Below, one piece after another: positions 10,800 through 22,578 of a stretch of 64,000 bases of DNA. Every line of letters begins with the position of its first letter. Position 1 is the stretch's first letter. The notes beneath the pieces are model-generated. The model had not been told where the DNA came from, made no database searches, and was given only the letters and a program-made list of their open reading frames with translations. Position numbers and translations under genes: made by a program. Source of the DNA: Sinonovacula constricta (Eukaryota; Mollusca; Bivalvia; Cardiida; Solecurtidae); assembly GCA_007844125.1 (NCBI GenBank), contig CM017558.1, forward strand, positions 49,446,772 to 49,510,771. Direction: 5' to 3'.

Positions 10800-13700
10800 A
10801 TGGCGACTAGTGGTATGTCCAAACAGTCTAGAAGCAACAGGATTATAGTGGCGGCCATTGACTTCGGGACCACCTACTCCGGATATGCTTTCTCATTCAA
10901 GGACGAATTCAACAAGGAACCACTGAAAATTAAAACACCGACCGAGTGGAATGCCGCTTCATGTGGTCTTCAATCCCTAAAGACGCCTACAATTGTGCTT
11001 CTGGATAAACGTAAACAGTTGGTTGCATTTGGCTTTGAGGCGGAGGAGAGATATTTAGAGCTAGTGGATGAAGGGGAGCATGAGGATTATTACTTTTTCC
11101 GACGGTTTAAAATGTCATTACACACACAAGTCGTAAGTTATTTGTCTGTATTTTGTATTAACTGTGGTTTGTAAGTTTGATCAAAATTGTTTATAATTCA
11201 ACGAAAACCATTTGTGCTATACAAATACGATTTACCTTTTACAAACCATAAAGCATAGTTGAGTATAATTTTAATAAAAGGAAACTAGGGATGAACCCAT
11301 ACACCTACCAGATTGAAGGCCTTTCATCAGGTGTGTCCCTAGCCAAGAACTGGTGTTACCCACTAATAGTACAATCGAGACGGACAATTGATTAAACACG
11401 AACAAAATACTAACTTTATGAATATGAAATACATTATGTCTATTATGACTCATTCAAAGTTTAAAAGTTCGACTTTAAAACTGTTGCTCATCAACATTAC
11501 GTGTAGCGCAAAACAATTTGAACAATAATGTAATATTATCATAAACTGATTTTATAAATATTCTATGCGTCAGTAAGACAAATAAATGGCAATATACAAT
11601 GAAAAGAATGAAGCAAAGAAGACATATTAATGATGCATGAAAATGATATATTAACATGTATTTTAATGTAAAAGTGGATTGTTTTTGTAACAAGAACTTG
11701 AATAATCATCGTTTATCAGTTGCAGATTATTTACGTCTATCAGTTATCGTTGAAGCAGGATATTATCTCTTGGCCTGGACCTTATGTGCCATTCGTACCA
11801 ATAATGTAAACATGTCTCACACCAGGCATCGAACGTTAAAGCCATTTAAACCAGTTATAACATTATTTGGAAACATATAATTTATGAAGTTCTTTTACAA
11901 TGTAATTTATGACTTTGCAGCAAATGAACATACACTTTAAGATCAAGGACCAAAATGGCAAGGAGGTGGAAGCATTGATTGTGTTTAGCGAATCGATCAA
12001 ATTTTTCAAGACGCACGCGGAGGACCTTATCGGTAAAAGGTAAAAATGAAAGCTTATGCTAGAATAAAGTTAAAATACAAAAAATAACAAATAAACACTT
12101 TCACATTTCGTGATAACTTAAAGTTGGATACTATATAAAAGGAATATTATTAGGTTCCCTCATACTTAAGCAATGTATTTTTATATATCCGCTCACTTTA
12201 AACCATTTTCAAGATGTCTTTAATAAGTCATAGTAACTTGTAACATTCTAAAAAAAGATATATGTCAAAATGGCTAGAGTTTAGCATCAAAGGGTACATT
12301 TATCTGTCGAGGTCTGTATCATCCCTTTGCATAAACCTAATCAGTGTGTGCTCATCATGCTACGAGCTAAGTACGTGCGTTAGAGTATAGATAGTTACAA
12401 AACAGTTATATTTAAACACTCACTATTTTATCAATAACCAGAGGACATGTTACAACACCAAACGACATCCAGTGGGTCCTGACCGTCCCCGCCATATGGA
12501 CTGACGGCGCGAAGCAGTTCATGCGCAGGGCTGCTGAAAAGGTACTGATACAATTGCTTGAGATACTCATTATGTAAAATATGATTTTAATTGCCCGCTG
12601 TATAAATGTTCTGTTAATAGCATAATGCATTGGATATATGAGTTATTGCCTGCCACTCAGAATATAAAATGTATTTCTATTTCATGGGATTTTGGTGAAA
12701 TATAATACAACCGAGCAATTAGGAATTCCAATGGAGGAAACCCTACTCTGAAATATGATAGGACCACTAACATACATAGAAGCATGAACACAAAGAACTT
12801 AAATGGTACTTACTATTTTGAAGTGCATATAATCTTTAAATTATGCATAAGTGTAACATAATACAGAATAAAATCTTTCCTTCCAGACAATTGGTGAACG
12901 TCAAGTACAACATGAGGATATATCGGCATCTAGCCGGAGTTTCGTACATGCATTAACTTACAATATACATCTTGTTTGTCCGACTTTTAAGTTGTGTTCA
13001 TGCTTCCATTTGTCTTTGAATATTACTTAATATTTCTATGACATCTCATATTGTGACCCAACTATATGTTCGTTGAAGAGCATGGGCTTCAATTGAAACG
13101 AGAAAGACCGTTTTTGCGTGTATTCGAATATTCTCTAAAGCCATTATTTGCTTGAGGTAAAATAGTTTTAAATTAAATAAATTGAGAATATGCTTATTAT
13201 GAGTAATTGCTTATAACTTTATTACTTATGTGACGTTTTTTTCTGTAATTTTAATTATTATTATTTTTAATGTTTTCATTATTTTTTAATGTTATTATTG
13301 TTTTTAATGTTTTTTAATGTTTAATGTGCAAGGCTTATGCATGTAGTATACATTTAAAAATTGCAGGTAATAAACTAATTTTTGTAGGGTCGTATATTTG
13401 GCCATTTTGTCCGCCCGTCCGTCCACAGTAAACACCAGTAAATCAATGAACGAAATTATAATAGTGCCATACTACACAGAATATTTCTACTTTCGCTTTG
13501 CACGCTGTTGTTTATAGCAAATAGTAGATTCTGATTTGCACATCTTATGCAGAAAATTCCGTATGTTAATATAATACAACTGCACCTGTAGTCTGGGTCT
13601 CGGCATCTATTAGTTACAGAATAGCTCGTACCAAACAATATCGCGCTAATTGAATTTTGTACCAATACTTACCTCATGTACACATAAGCCGTTTTGTCTA

Positions 13701-16700
13701 CAGTAGAGATTACACGTGTCAGTCACCAAGAACTGTCCCAAGAGATATTCTGGTGTATTGTGTGGACTATTTACATTTTTCTTCGAGTAAATAGTCCAGT
13801 ACAGATCAGTCAGAGGTACGGTTTTGTTATACAATAAATACAGTTTGCATTAAAAGAACTATTCACATTTATTTTTTGACTTCTTCGGTTGTTTATTTTG
13901 CTGCTTGTTAGTGAAACTATTTCCTCTATTCCTCTAACACTCTTAACTATGCTTTTAATAATAATGAAACATATTTGTCGTAGGTCGAGTTTACTTAAAA
14001 GAATTTTATTTATGTTTTGACATAGATTTCGTAAATTGAGTTTTTTTTAACTTTGCGTTCTGTTGTTTGTTAGTCGTTATTTTTCTTTAGTTTTATGTTT
14101 TTGTCGTATGTGGGCAGAAGAAGGCTGGGCGAATTATAAGAAAAGGCAATAGTTGATTCATTTTTTAACGCATACTTTATCCAGTGAGTAAGCAGAACTA
14201 TTTATGTTTACGACATGCAAATAATTGACACTTTAAAGCATTAGTTATGTTTCCCGCGAAAGTAATCTCTTCATGAACGTGACCAGTAACATCATTAGTT
14301 TAAACATATTTTTTTCAAATATTTTACATGATTTAACAAAGAGTATACAATGCAAATGAAAAAGGATTGAAACGAAAGCTAAAGCTTATCGTGTTTCTCT
14401 CCCAGCACAATAGTGTATGATATGGTAATAGACTGACGTTACATTTTAGATATAAGTAAAAAAGTGAAGTATTCAGCAAACTAAAAAGATAAATACTGTA
14501 TGTAAAAAGTAGGGGAAAAAAAACAAACAAGAAGAGTGTAATGAAAGTGCAATTTAGGAATCTAACTGAAATCCAAAGAAAACGAAAAGAAAAGAAAACC
14601 AGGACATATGGCCAGAAGTGACAGGTTTAGAGGATTGAGAAAAGGACAGGATATTACCCCTATTAAATTTTATTAAAACGTTTTGTTGCTTTGATATACG
14701 CATGTACGGCATCTACTATGTGAATGTTTGTAACCAGACTTAAACAGTCATCTCCAAACAAGAAAATATTAACATCAACTTTTGGTAGATGAGTTAGACG
14801 ATCAATAAGATGATTTTCTTCTACGCAGTAATTAGGACAGAGTAGGAAGAAGTGTTAAGCAGTTTCTAGCTCCCCCCACACACATAAAGGAGAGGCGACA
14901 ATATTTTTCATGTATAGGGTAAGGTTGAGGCAACTACAATTTAATCTTAATCTTGCATGAAGGATTTGTTCATTTCTGTTTCCGTGCGAAAAATGAAGAG
15001 GTACTTTACCACAGTCGAGGTCTAATGATGTTTTGAAAGCAGATAGTAAATTTACACTTTTTATATCATCGGTAAGTTGATTCCATTCTCTTATAGCAGA
15101 GGGCAAAAAAGAATTATAATAAGAGTTTGAATAGCTGTGGATGTTTTGTATGTTATCTGAATTACGGAGGTTATAATAAGATGTAAGGCCAACCCTGTTC
15201 GGAATCAACTGGTGAAGGTAAGGTGGCGTTAACCCATGCAACATTTTGTAGAACAATATTCATTTATGTTTATGCTTTCTGTTTTGTAGAGAGTCCCGTT
15301 TAGTTTCAAGACCTGAGTTGACTAATGATACTAATTTAATGGCACCAGTAACTACTCTTGCTGCTTCATTTTGAATTTTGTCGAATGCGAGCTTGTCCTG
15401 CTCTGAGTAGTTATCAAATATAACATCGCCATATTCTAAAAGTGGTCTAATAAATGTAAAGTATATCGTTTCTAACGTTGACCGGTCTAGCTGAAATTTT
15501 AGTTTTTCATTATATTAAGTCGACTCCATGCTTTAACTTTTACGTATTCAATATGGTTGTGCCATGAAAGATCGCGAGATAAGACAATGCCTAAATGTTT
15601 GTGACTGTCTACTTGTGTTATTGGTTGATTGTCCATACAAACAATAGGATGGTTCCCTGATTGTCTCTTTCTAGAAAATATCACAGATTCAGATTTATTG
15701 GGATTGAAACTAACCAATCATTGTTTGGCCCATTTTGATATTTTATCTAAATCATTATTGTGTAACAAGTGTAACTGCCGCACTAAGAGGAGTATCAACA
15801 TTTATAAATAGCCCGGTGTCATCGGCAAAAAGCCGTATATTGGACTTAACTTCAACAACTATGTCGTTTATGTAAAGTAAAAACATAAGAGGACCTAAAA
15901 TAGAACCTTGGGGAACACCTGCTCTAATGAACACAGGATTTGATTTAGCACCTGGAAGGACAACACATGGGGAACGATTTTTAAGTAATCTTCGAACCAA
16001 CAGAAAAGTTTTCCTATGACACCCGCAGCCTTCAGTTTATGTAAAAGACCCTTGTGCCATACTCTATCAAAGGCTTTACGGATGTTACAGAAAACTGCCC
16101 TAACCTCTTTTCCAGAATCAACCGTTTTGCTAATAGAGTCGTATAAATATGTCAGTTGATTTACTGTTGAGTCACGTGGGGTAAATCCTGACTGAAAAGA
16201 TGTTATCGTATTGCAAGAGAGGAAATAATTATAAATATGCTTATAAATACATTTTTCAAGAACCTTATCTAATGAGCAAAGTAGGGAATCTGGGCGATAG
16301 TTGGAGACTATTGACATATCGCCGGATTTAAACACATACATTTGCCGTCTTTCAACTTAAAGGTACTACACCCGTACTTAACGATTTATTGTAAAGACTA
16401 CAGAGGGCAACTGCTATTTCTTTTGCAAGTTCGCGCAATATATAATTGCTAATTAAATCAGGACCAACAGCTTTATTAACTTGTAATGTCATGAGAAAAT
16501 CACTGATTTCTAATGGTTCATGGTAAAATAAGGTTTGTTGTTGAAAATAGTTATTTTGTAAATTGGCCTTGTCAGTATTCTTGGTAATAAAACAGCTATC
16601 GTGTTGTAAAGGTGGAATCTCATTTTGTGAACTGCCACTTATAAGTTGTTTTAATGCTGACCACTAATTCCTAGTCGATTTATTGTCAGTCTTGAGTTTT

Positions 16701-19700
16701 AATGATAGATTAGATATATATTCATTCTGCTTTATTTGTTCTAAAAGCTAATACAACGTTATTTCTTATCTGTCTAAATTTGTGCCAGTGATGGGAAGAT
16801 CCAGTTCGTTTGGCTTTAAGATATGCTTTTTTACGTGATCTGATTAAAAATTTAATCCGGCTTGTAATCCATGGATGTTCATTAGGAGACAGTTTAATAC
16901 TTTTGTTAGGGATACAGTCCAGCGAAATTTTACGAATAAGTTCAGTAATATTTGTAGTGTGTTTGTGTTACCAGCCAGAACCCTTAATTTGTTATAATCC
17001 TCTTTATTATAATACCATATATGTCGTACTATTTTCGTTGCAACTGTTTTTTTTTAAATTAAGAATACAGTATATGGTGCAATGATAGCGTATTTATTGT
17101 TCAAGGAAAGGGTCCCCTACCCCACTAATTAAGACATGCTCAACGCGGTTTACCATTATGATATCTAGTATACTAGATGTTGTTTCTGTAAAATGGGTGG
17201 GGTCTTTGATACACTGAATAAGAGAGTTATGTAAACACAATGACTTTAATTTCTTTTTGGACGCAATGATAGTACAATTAAGATTTAAGTCTCCGGTTAT
17301 TATGATATCATCAATGTTAGAATCGCATGCAAGTTTGATGGAGCCTTCAATTAAAGAGTGCTGAGCAGAATTAGTACTTGGAGGTGTTTAATATAGCCCA
17401 AACAGAATATTTTTTACAAATTAGTTTTACTTCAATCCAGATACACTCAATGCCTTGAGGTTCTAGGTCTAGCCTACGTTTATATCTGATATTATTTTTA
17501 ACATAAATAATGACACCGCCATAACTGCCATCAAGTCGGTCTTTTCTTTCAGGCGATGCGAAAGAAGGTATTCACAAATCATCAGATTTAATGTTCGTTC
17601 CAAGCCATGTATTAGAGAATGCCAAAATGTCGAAGTTAAGAAGTTCCGTTGATAAAATATTTAGTTTAGGATACAGACTTTGAACATTATAATGAATAAA
17701 TGAAAAATAGTTTGACATGTCAGGCGAAATATCGCTATTACTGGACGATAGTATAGTACTTCTGTCTGACTCTGGACCAGGGTTTGGGTGTATGTCACCA
17801 GATTGCAATAATAATATTGACACTATTAGGATAATACTGAGTGCACAAGTACATTTGACTATGTTAATACAAAAACATATATTGTTAAGTATCATAAACG
17901 ATGCAGTGATCTTTCTGGACATAAAGTGGCATTTGTTTAACTTAAGATACAAACGAGAGCGTTTTTGTAAATGTGATTGTATAGAGGAACTGTTATGGAC
18001 GTTATATTGCATGCTTACTAAAAAGAAAATACAAATGAAGAGAGGGAATGTTCTACTTACCCGAGTAAACCTGAGATTGACGAGATATTTGCATTTATTG
18101 CTACTCATTTTACAGAATGTATGCGACATAAATGCAGCCAGCATGTCAGCCCCAGGAAACCCGTAAACGCTGTAATCAACACAGAAATCCCGCACCAAAG
18201 ATCCGTCACTCTAGCCATTGTCCTGGTTAAAGAGTAATTAAAGAAGAAAACAAAAATAATGTAAAATGTAGAACTGAATGAAAACATAAATGTTAAAGGA
18301 GTACGAGAGAAGTTGAGAGCGGACGTATAATATTAGTGCTATATTACATTTACTACTGATATTATTAACATCACCTATCACATGTAAGTCACGCGTAATA
18401 CAGTACAAAACATACTAGGTCATACTTATCATCAGTCATTAATCATATTGTATTGTACAGTTATTTACAGTCAGGAGTGTATTATGTGGAAATCATCAAA
18501 TATCGTTATCATCGACATTAAATGCATATGATTATAATCGTCATCATCAAAAAAAAAAAAAAAATGAAATAATCATTGTTATTTCCATCGTCAGCACCAA
18601 CATAATTACAATTATCATCACATTTGTCTTCGTGGTCATCATCCTCATCACCCTCATAATCACCCTCATAATCAACATCATAATCATCATCATCATAATC
18701 ATCATCATCATCGTCGTCATCACCAGCATCATCATAAAAGCAACGCGATTATTAAAGTTAGCGCATACATATTCTTGGAAACGTGGTTATACATAAAAAA
18801 TAATGCTATTTCCATACAATCACAAGGCCGCTAGGCTATGACTCTTAACATATTGATATAGCCCTCACTCAGTATTAACTAACACACACTTTATTTTCAT
18901 CATCATAATCTTAGACATCTTTTAGTACCATAGTCATCAAAATTGTCACAATTGACCTCATCATATCACTATTATCATCATCATCGCCAACATCAACAAC
19001 AGCAACAAGTTAATTTTCGTAAAGATTGTTCAGAATAATCAATGATAAAGCATAATTCAAACATAAAAAAAATCAGTCATCAAAATTGCTACAATTGTCC
19101 TCATCATATCATTATCATCAACATCATCGTCATCATCAACAACAGCAACAACTTCATTTTCGTGCATATTGTTCAGAATAATCATTGTTAAAGCAAAATT
19201 CAAACAACGTTATCGTGTGAAAAAACGACAATAAATCACCTTATTACGACTAATCAGTGTCATATAAGCATATAAGATTAAGCATTATACATGGTATCAT
19301 TTAACATTTACGACTTTATGTGTTCGCAATATTATCTTAACGAAACAAAACCACTAATCAACAGTCTGGTCATGATACAACTAATTAATCCTAATAACCG
19401 AATTACTAAGCACGTGTTTTTATTTAACACCTGTAAAAGACAAGCATCGAGTCAACAATCACCATTATTATACATCATACCTATATTACTCCATTATACG
19501 TTATCTATACATACAATGTCACTTTAAATAGTCACCCACGCTACATGAATTATTTGCATTCTTCAATATTGTAAGAATACTAACCGTTATCCTGCGCGAA
19601 AAAGATAACTTAAGTACGTAAAATTAGTGAAGTAATTTAAAATAACTTAACATGAAATAAGGTATGACAACTGAATGCCGATGTACTTGTACTGTATCAG

Positions 19701-22578
19701 AAAGTAACCAAAATATAATAGAACCATTAGGGACGCCTTGCCGAAACGAAATGAAAAGCACTCCCAGGAAATGTACAAATCATGATTAAAGATGTATATG
19801 TACTGATACAATTGGTAACTAACTATATTTTAGTGGCTCACAACCTAGGTATATGGATACATTACTTGATACTGTTATTGTCTAACGTATTAGAGAACAA
19901 AAATGACACTAGATGATAATCACAGGTAGCTAAACAATGAAAGTCGATAATGCACATCTCAGATACACATTAAAGATGATAGTGGATTGTTATAACCGGC
20001 AATGGACAGGTGAACTATACACTGTGCAGCAGGAGTTACGCTGTAATTATCTCTGTGCTACTACCTGGTCTAACTCGGATAAACTGGCGATACGATGGAC
20101 TCAAACATCATTAGTCATTCACACTGGTGTAGATATATTGATGGATGAGGCTAAATGCATGTCAACTAAACCAAAGCTCTGAAAGTTTGTGTTGATGACA
20201 ATTCAGATTTTATTGCTGTTGTTGTTGTTATCTTTCTTTGTAATGAATGATGATAATGCCAAGGCTGTTGTTGTTATTGTTAATGATGATGTAAATAATC
20301 ATGCCGATTCCACTGCTGGCATCAATTCTGATGTTAATGACAATTACGACGAGGAAGTTGCTGGTGCATGGCATTGGTGATAACGATATTGTAATGCTGC
20401 AACTTGTTGTGCAGATAATCCTTATGTTGTTGTTGCTGTTAGATCTTGAACATAATTTGCCTCAATACCATTATCACTACCAGAGGCAGCAGCTGCAACA
20501 ATAGCAGAAAGTGTATAGTTTAGTGTTGCTTATAGTTAAACACCAACCGTATTTGTTCTTTGTGGTTGCTTATGGCTTTAGACAACAAAATCAGCTTTGG
20601 GAAGTAAAGCTTCACATTCAAAGCTAAGCAGCCAGATGTTTCCACCATCATCAGATTATATACTTATATATTTATTTTATGTATTGACTTGCTCTGTTTC
20701 AGGCTGGGATCAAGAGTGACCAGCTAATGATCGCCCTGGAACCGGAAGCGGCATCGGTCCTCTGCATGCACCTGACTTGGAAACGGTTAAATGACAGTAC
20801 TAATGACGTTCTGGTGGACAGAGGTTTCAAAGACGGTTCCAAATACCTCGTTGTTGATATGGGAGGTCAGTCGCATAAACTCTAGTGATACACATTAACC
20901 ATAGTATGATAACCTTCTTCATGACAGTTTCAAATGATCTGTAGTGTAATAAAATACTTAAAATGTATTTTGTCGTTGGGGTTAGGTTATATGTTACCCC
21001 AAAAGACGAAGCTTAATGAAAGCAAAGCAATGCAAAGTCTACGACCTTACAAACACAATACTACTAGAAGTATACTGAGGACTTTTGTCACAAGTTATTG
21101 AAGAAAATAATCGATGGCTGCTAGGGAAATTTGCTGCAGAGAATGATGATGATGATGATGATGATGCAGAGAATGATGATGATGATGATGATGACGATGA
21201 TGATGATAATGATGATAATGATGATAAAGTTTTCTTCTCTCTAGGCGGTACCGTTGACATTGCCTTACATCAAGTGGTAAAAGAAACGTACATTCGTGAG
21301 CTGGTGCCGCCTTGCGGGGGACATTGGGGTGGTACGACTGTAGACGATAACTTTCTACAGTTTATTAAAGACATCATAGGTATGTATGGTATTTTCAATG
21401 CAGCTTAAATATGCGAGTCATTGTTTTTTTCAGCTGCCTTAGCGCCCAGTATAGGTTGTGGGTCGTTACCTTAAATATCTGCAGAGGTTGGCACAGCTTT
21501 ACATCTGGACACCAAATGTTGTGCCATCAATGTGGAACCTTTTTAAAGGTTTACACTGCGTTTGTTTCAACTTAAACGGCATTTACTTAAATTACATATA
21601 TTGACACACAACCAATGTCTTTTCATAATTTGTGTTATGATAATACGCATCTTTTTCTGTTTAGGAGATGATGTTTTTCAAACGTTTACAAATGAAGAAC
21701 ATGAGGATTTGATGGATCTGTACAGAGACTTTGAAGTCAAAAAGCGAAAGTATGACGGTAAAGCCAAGACAATTAGAATTACCGTTCCAACTTCCCTCTT
21801 ACGATGGATGGAGAAGATGTATCCGGCAAAAAACGTCGAAGAAGAAATCAAAAGAGAAAGTGCACTGAAAGGAAAGGTGGCCTGGAACGGTGACAAATTA
21901 AAGGTTGATTCTAGTATATTTACAAGATTCTTCGATAAGTCCGTTAACAGCACAATAAACGAAATCGACAAAGTTGTAAAAACTGTACCTGATGTTCAGA
22001 CCATTCTACTGGTTGGTGGTTGTGCCGAGTCCCCGCTGATTCATAACAAAATAACAGAAAAATTCCGCAACAAAAAAGTGATTGTACCCGAGGATGCTGG
22101 TCTAGCTGTTCTGAAGGGAGCAGTAATTTACGGGCACTTACCTACCACCATCATTTCCAGGGTGGCTAAACACTCGTACGGTATAAGCGTATACAGAGAC
22201 TTTGTACCAGGTGAACACGCAAAAGATAAATTGAGTTTCGTTGGAGCCAAGCAGAAATGCAAAGACATATTTGCCGTTCATGTCGAGAAAGGTAAAGAAC
22301 TTCTAGTTGGTGAAGTGCAGTCGGAACGGCGGTATACAAGGCTGGAGAAAGAACAAACGTCGCTTATCTTCGATTTCTACACGTCGGAGACAAGGAACCC
22401 TAAGTACGTCACAGACCCTGGTTGTGCACCACTAGGTCAGCTAGAGGTGGAGCTGCAGTCATGGTCTAAAGGTGTCGTTGTCTCGCTTAAATTCGGAGGT
22501 ACAGAATTGGTAGCCGAAGGCGTTGATGAAGTGACCAAGCAGAAAACTGTTGCAAGATTCAAATTCCTTCTAGAATAG
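10800..22578 (+). CDS. HSPA12-like gene 1 (divergent Hsp70 ATPase), six exons
   Basis: Exons inferred from GT-AG borders and the paralogue: 10800-11132, 11921-12039, 12442-12541, 20703-20865, 21245-21379 and 21665-22578, giving 587 residues and a TAG stop. The Hsp70/actin-type ATPase fold is shown by phosphate-1 AIDFGTTYSGYAFSF (residue ~20), the family motif WVLTVPAIWTDGAK (exon 3), phosphate-2 DMGGGTVD spanning the exon 4/5 junction (~236), and the adenosine motif LLVGG (~400). The C-terminal ~150 residues take the place of the classical Hsp70 peptide-binding domain, as known for HSPA12 proteins; no EEVD tail is seen. The start ATG is the one aligned with gene 3. Intron 3 is enlarged by a 5.8-kb LINE insertion and intron 1 by ~380 bp (11311-11690). 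The likely role is cytosolic ATP-binding chaperone or signalling; the substrate is unknown. Confidence 0.9.
14855..16341 (-). pseudogene. LINE reverse transcriptase and C-terminal domain, frameshifted
   Basis: Minus-strand fragments occur in successive frames: 16341-15895 (VSNYRPDSLL, FQSGFTPRDST, then motif A as VFCNIRKAFDRVWH), 16000-15755 (AGVPQGSILGPLMFLLYIND and FADD), 15717-15499 (NPNKSESVIFSRKR, HLGIVLSRDLSWHNH) and 15256-14855 (C-terminal LHGLTPPYLHQLIP, NSFLPSAIREWNQL). The motif A aspartate is replaced by Asn and at least three frame changes are needed to join the parts, so the element is dead. Domain order and motifs fit CR1/jockey-like LINEs. Confidence 0.85.
17620..18198 (-). pseudogene. 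LINE ORF2 N-terminus: 2A-like motif and start of endonuclease
   Basis: On the minus strand the reading frame has a hydrophobic leader-like stretch, then LLLQSGDIHPNPGP (NPGP core at about 17773-17798), and then an APE endonuclease start (HYNVQSLYPKLN). The NPGP-type motif placed before the endonuclease is known from several animal LINEs and resembles 2A ribosome-skipping peptides, but here the usual Glu of the D-x-E-x-NPGP core is His. The endonuclease glutamate motif, usually SETWL, reads SNTWL, so a catalytic residue is lost. The frame ends near 17572, and downstream endonuclease sequence is broken by stops. Confidence 0.75.
18541..19160. repeat. ATC/CAT-rich simple sequence
   Basis: An A-run (about 18550) is followed by impure (CAT/ATC)n at about 18585-18740. 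Further ATCATC/ACAACAG-rich patches lie at 18895-19010 and 19080-19155; the latter two are near-duplicates of each other. All lie inside the 5.8-kb insertion. Confidence 0.75.
21138..21228. repeat. (GAT)n microsatellite just upstream of the exon 5 acceptor, gene 1
   Basis: GAT triplets, interrupted by a GCAGAGAAT motif, end about 16 bp before the exon 5 start at 21245 and take the place of much of the polypyrimidine tract. The gene 3 equivalent (57787-58022) is over twice as long and includes GAA triplets. Confidence 0.9.

Larger units (their letters stand above)
14288..20115 (-). mobile_element. 5.8-kb insertion with degenerate LINE in intron 3 of gene 1, 12-bp target duplication
   Basis: The 12-mer AACATCATTAGT occurs at 14288-14299 and 20104-20115, and only once in gene 3 (56607-56618), where the sequence is continuous. 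The inserted DNA is therefore 14300-20103 (5,804 bp). It carries LINE coding remnants on the minus strand between 18198 and 14855. The 1.9 kb at its 5' side (18.2-20.1 kb) has no recognisable ORF and is rich in ATC/CAT triplets; it could be a long 5' UTR, a lost ORF1 or a nested repeat. The 12-bp duplication fits target-primed reverse transcription. Confidence 0.85.

Noticed and set aside
11271..11880. Small open frames in intron 1 of gene 1
   Set aside because: Not open in the gene 3 intron, with no domain and no splice context.
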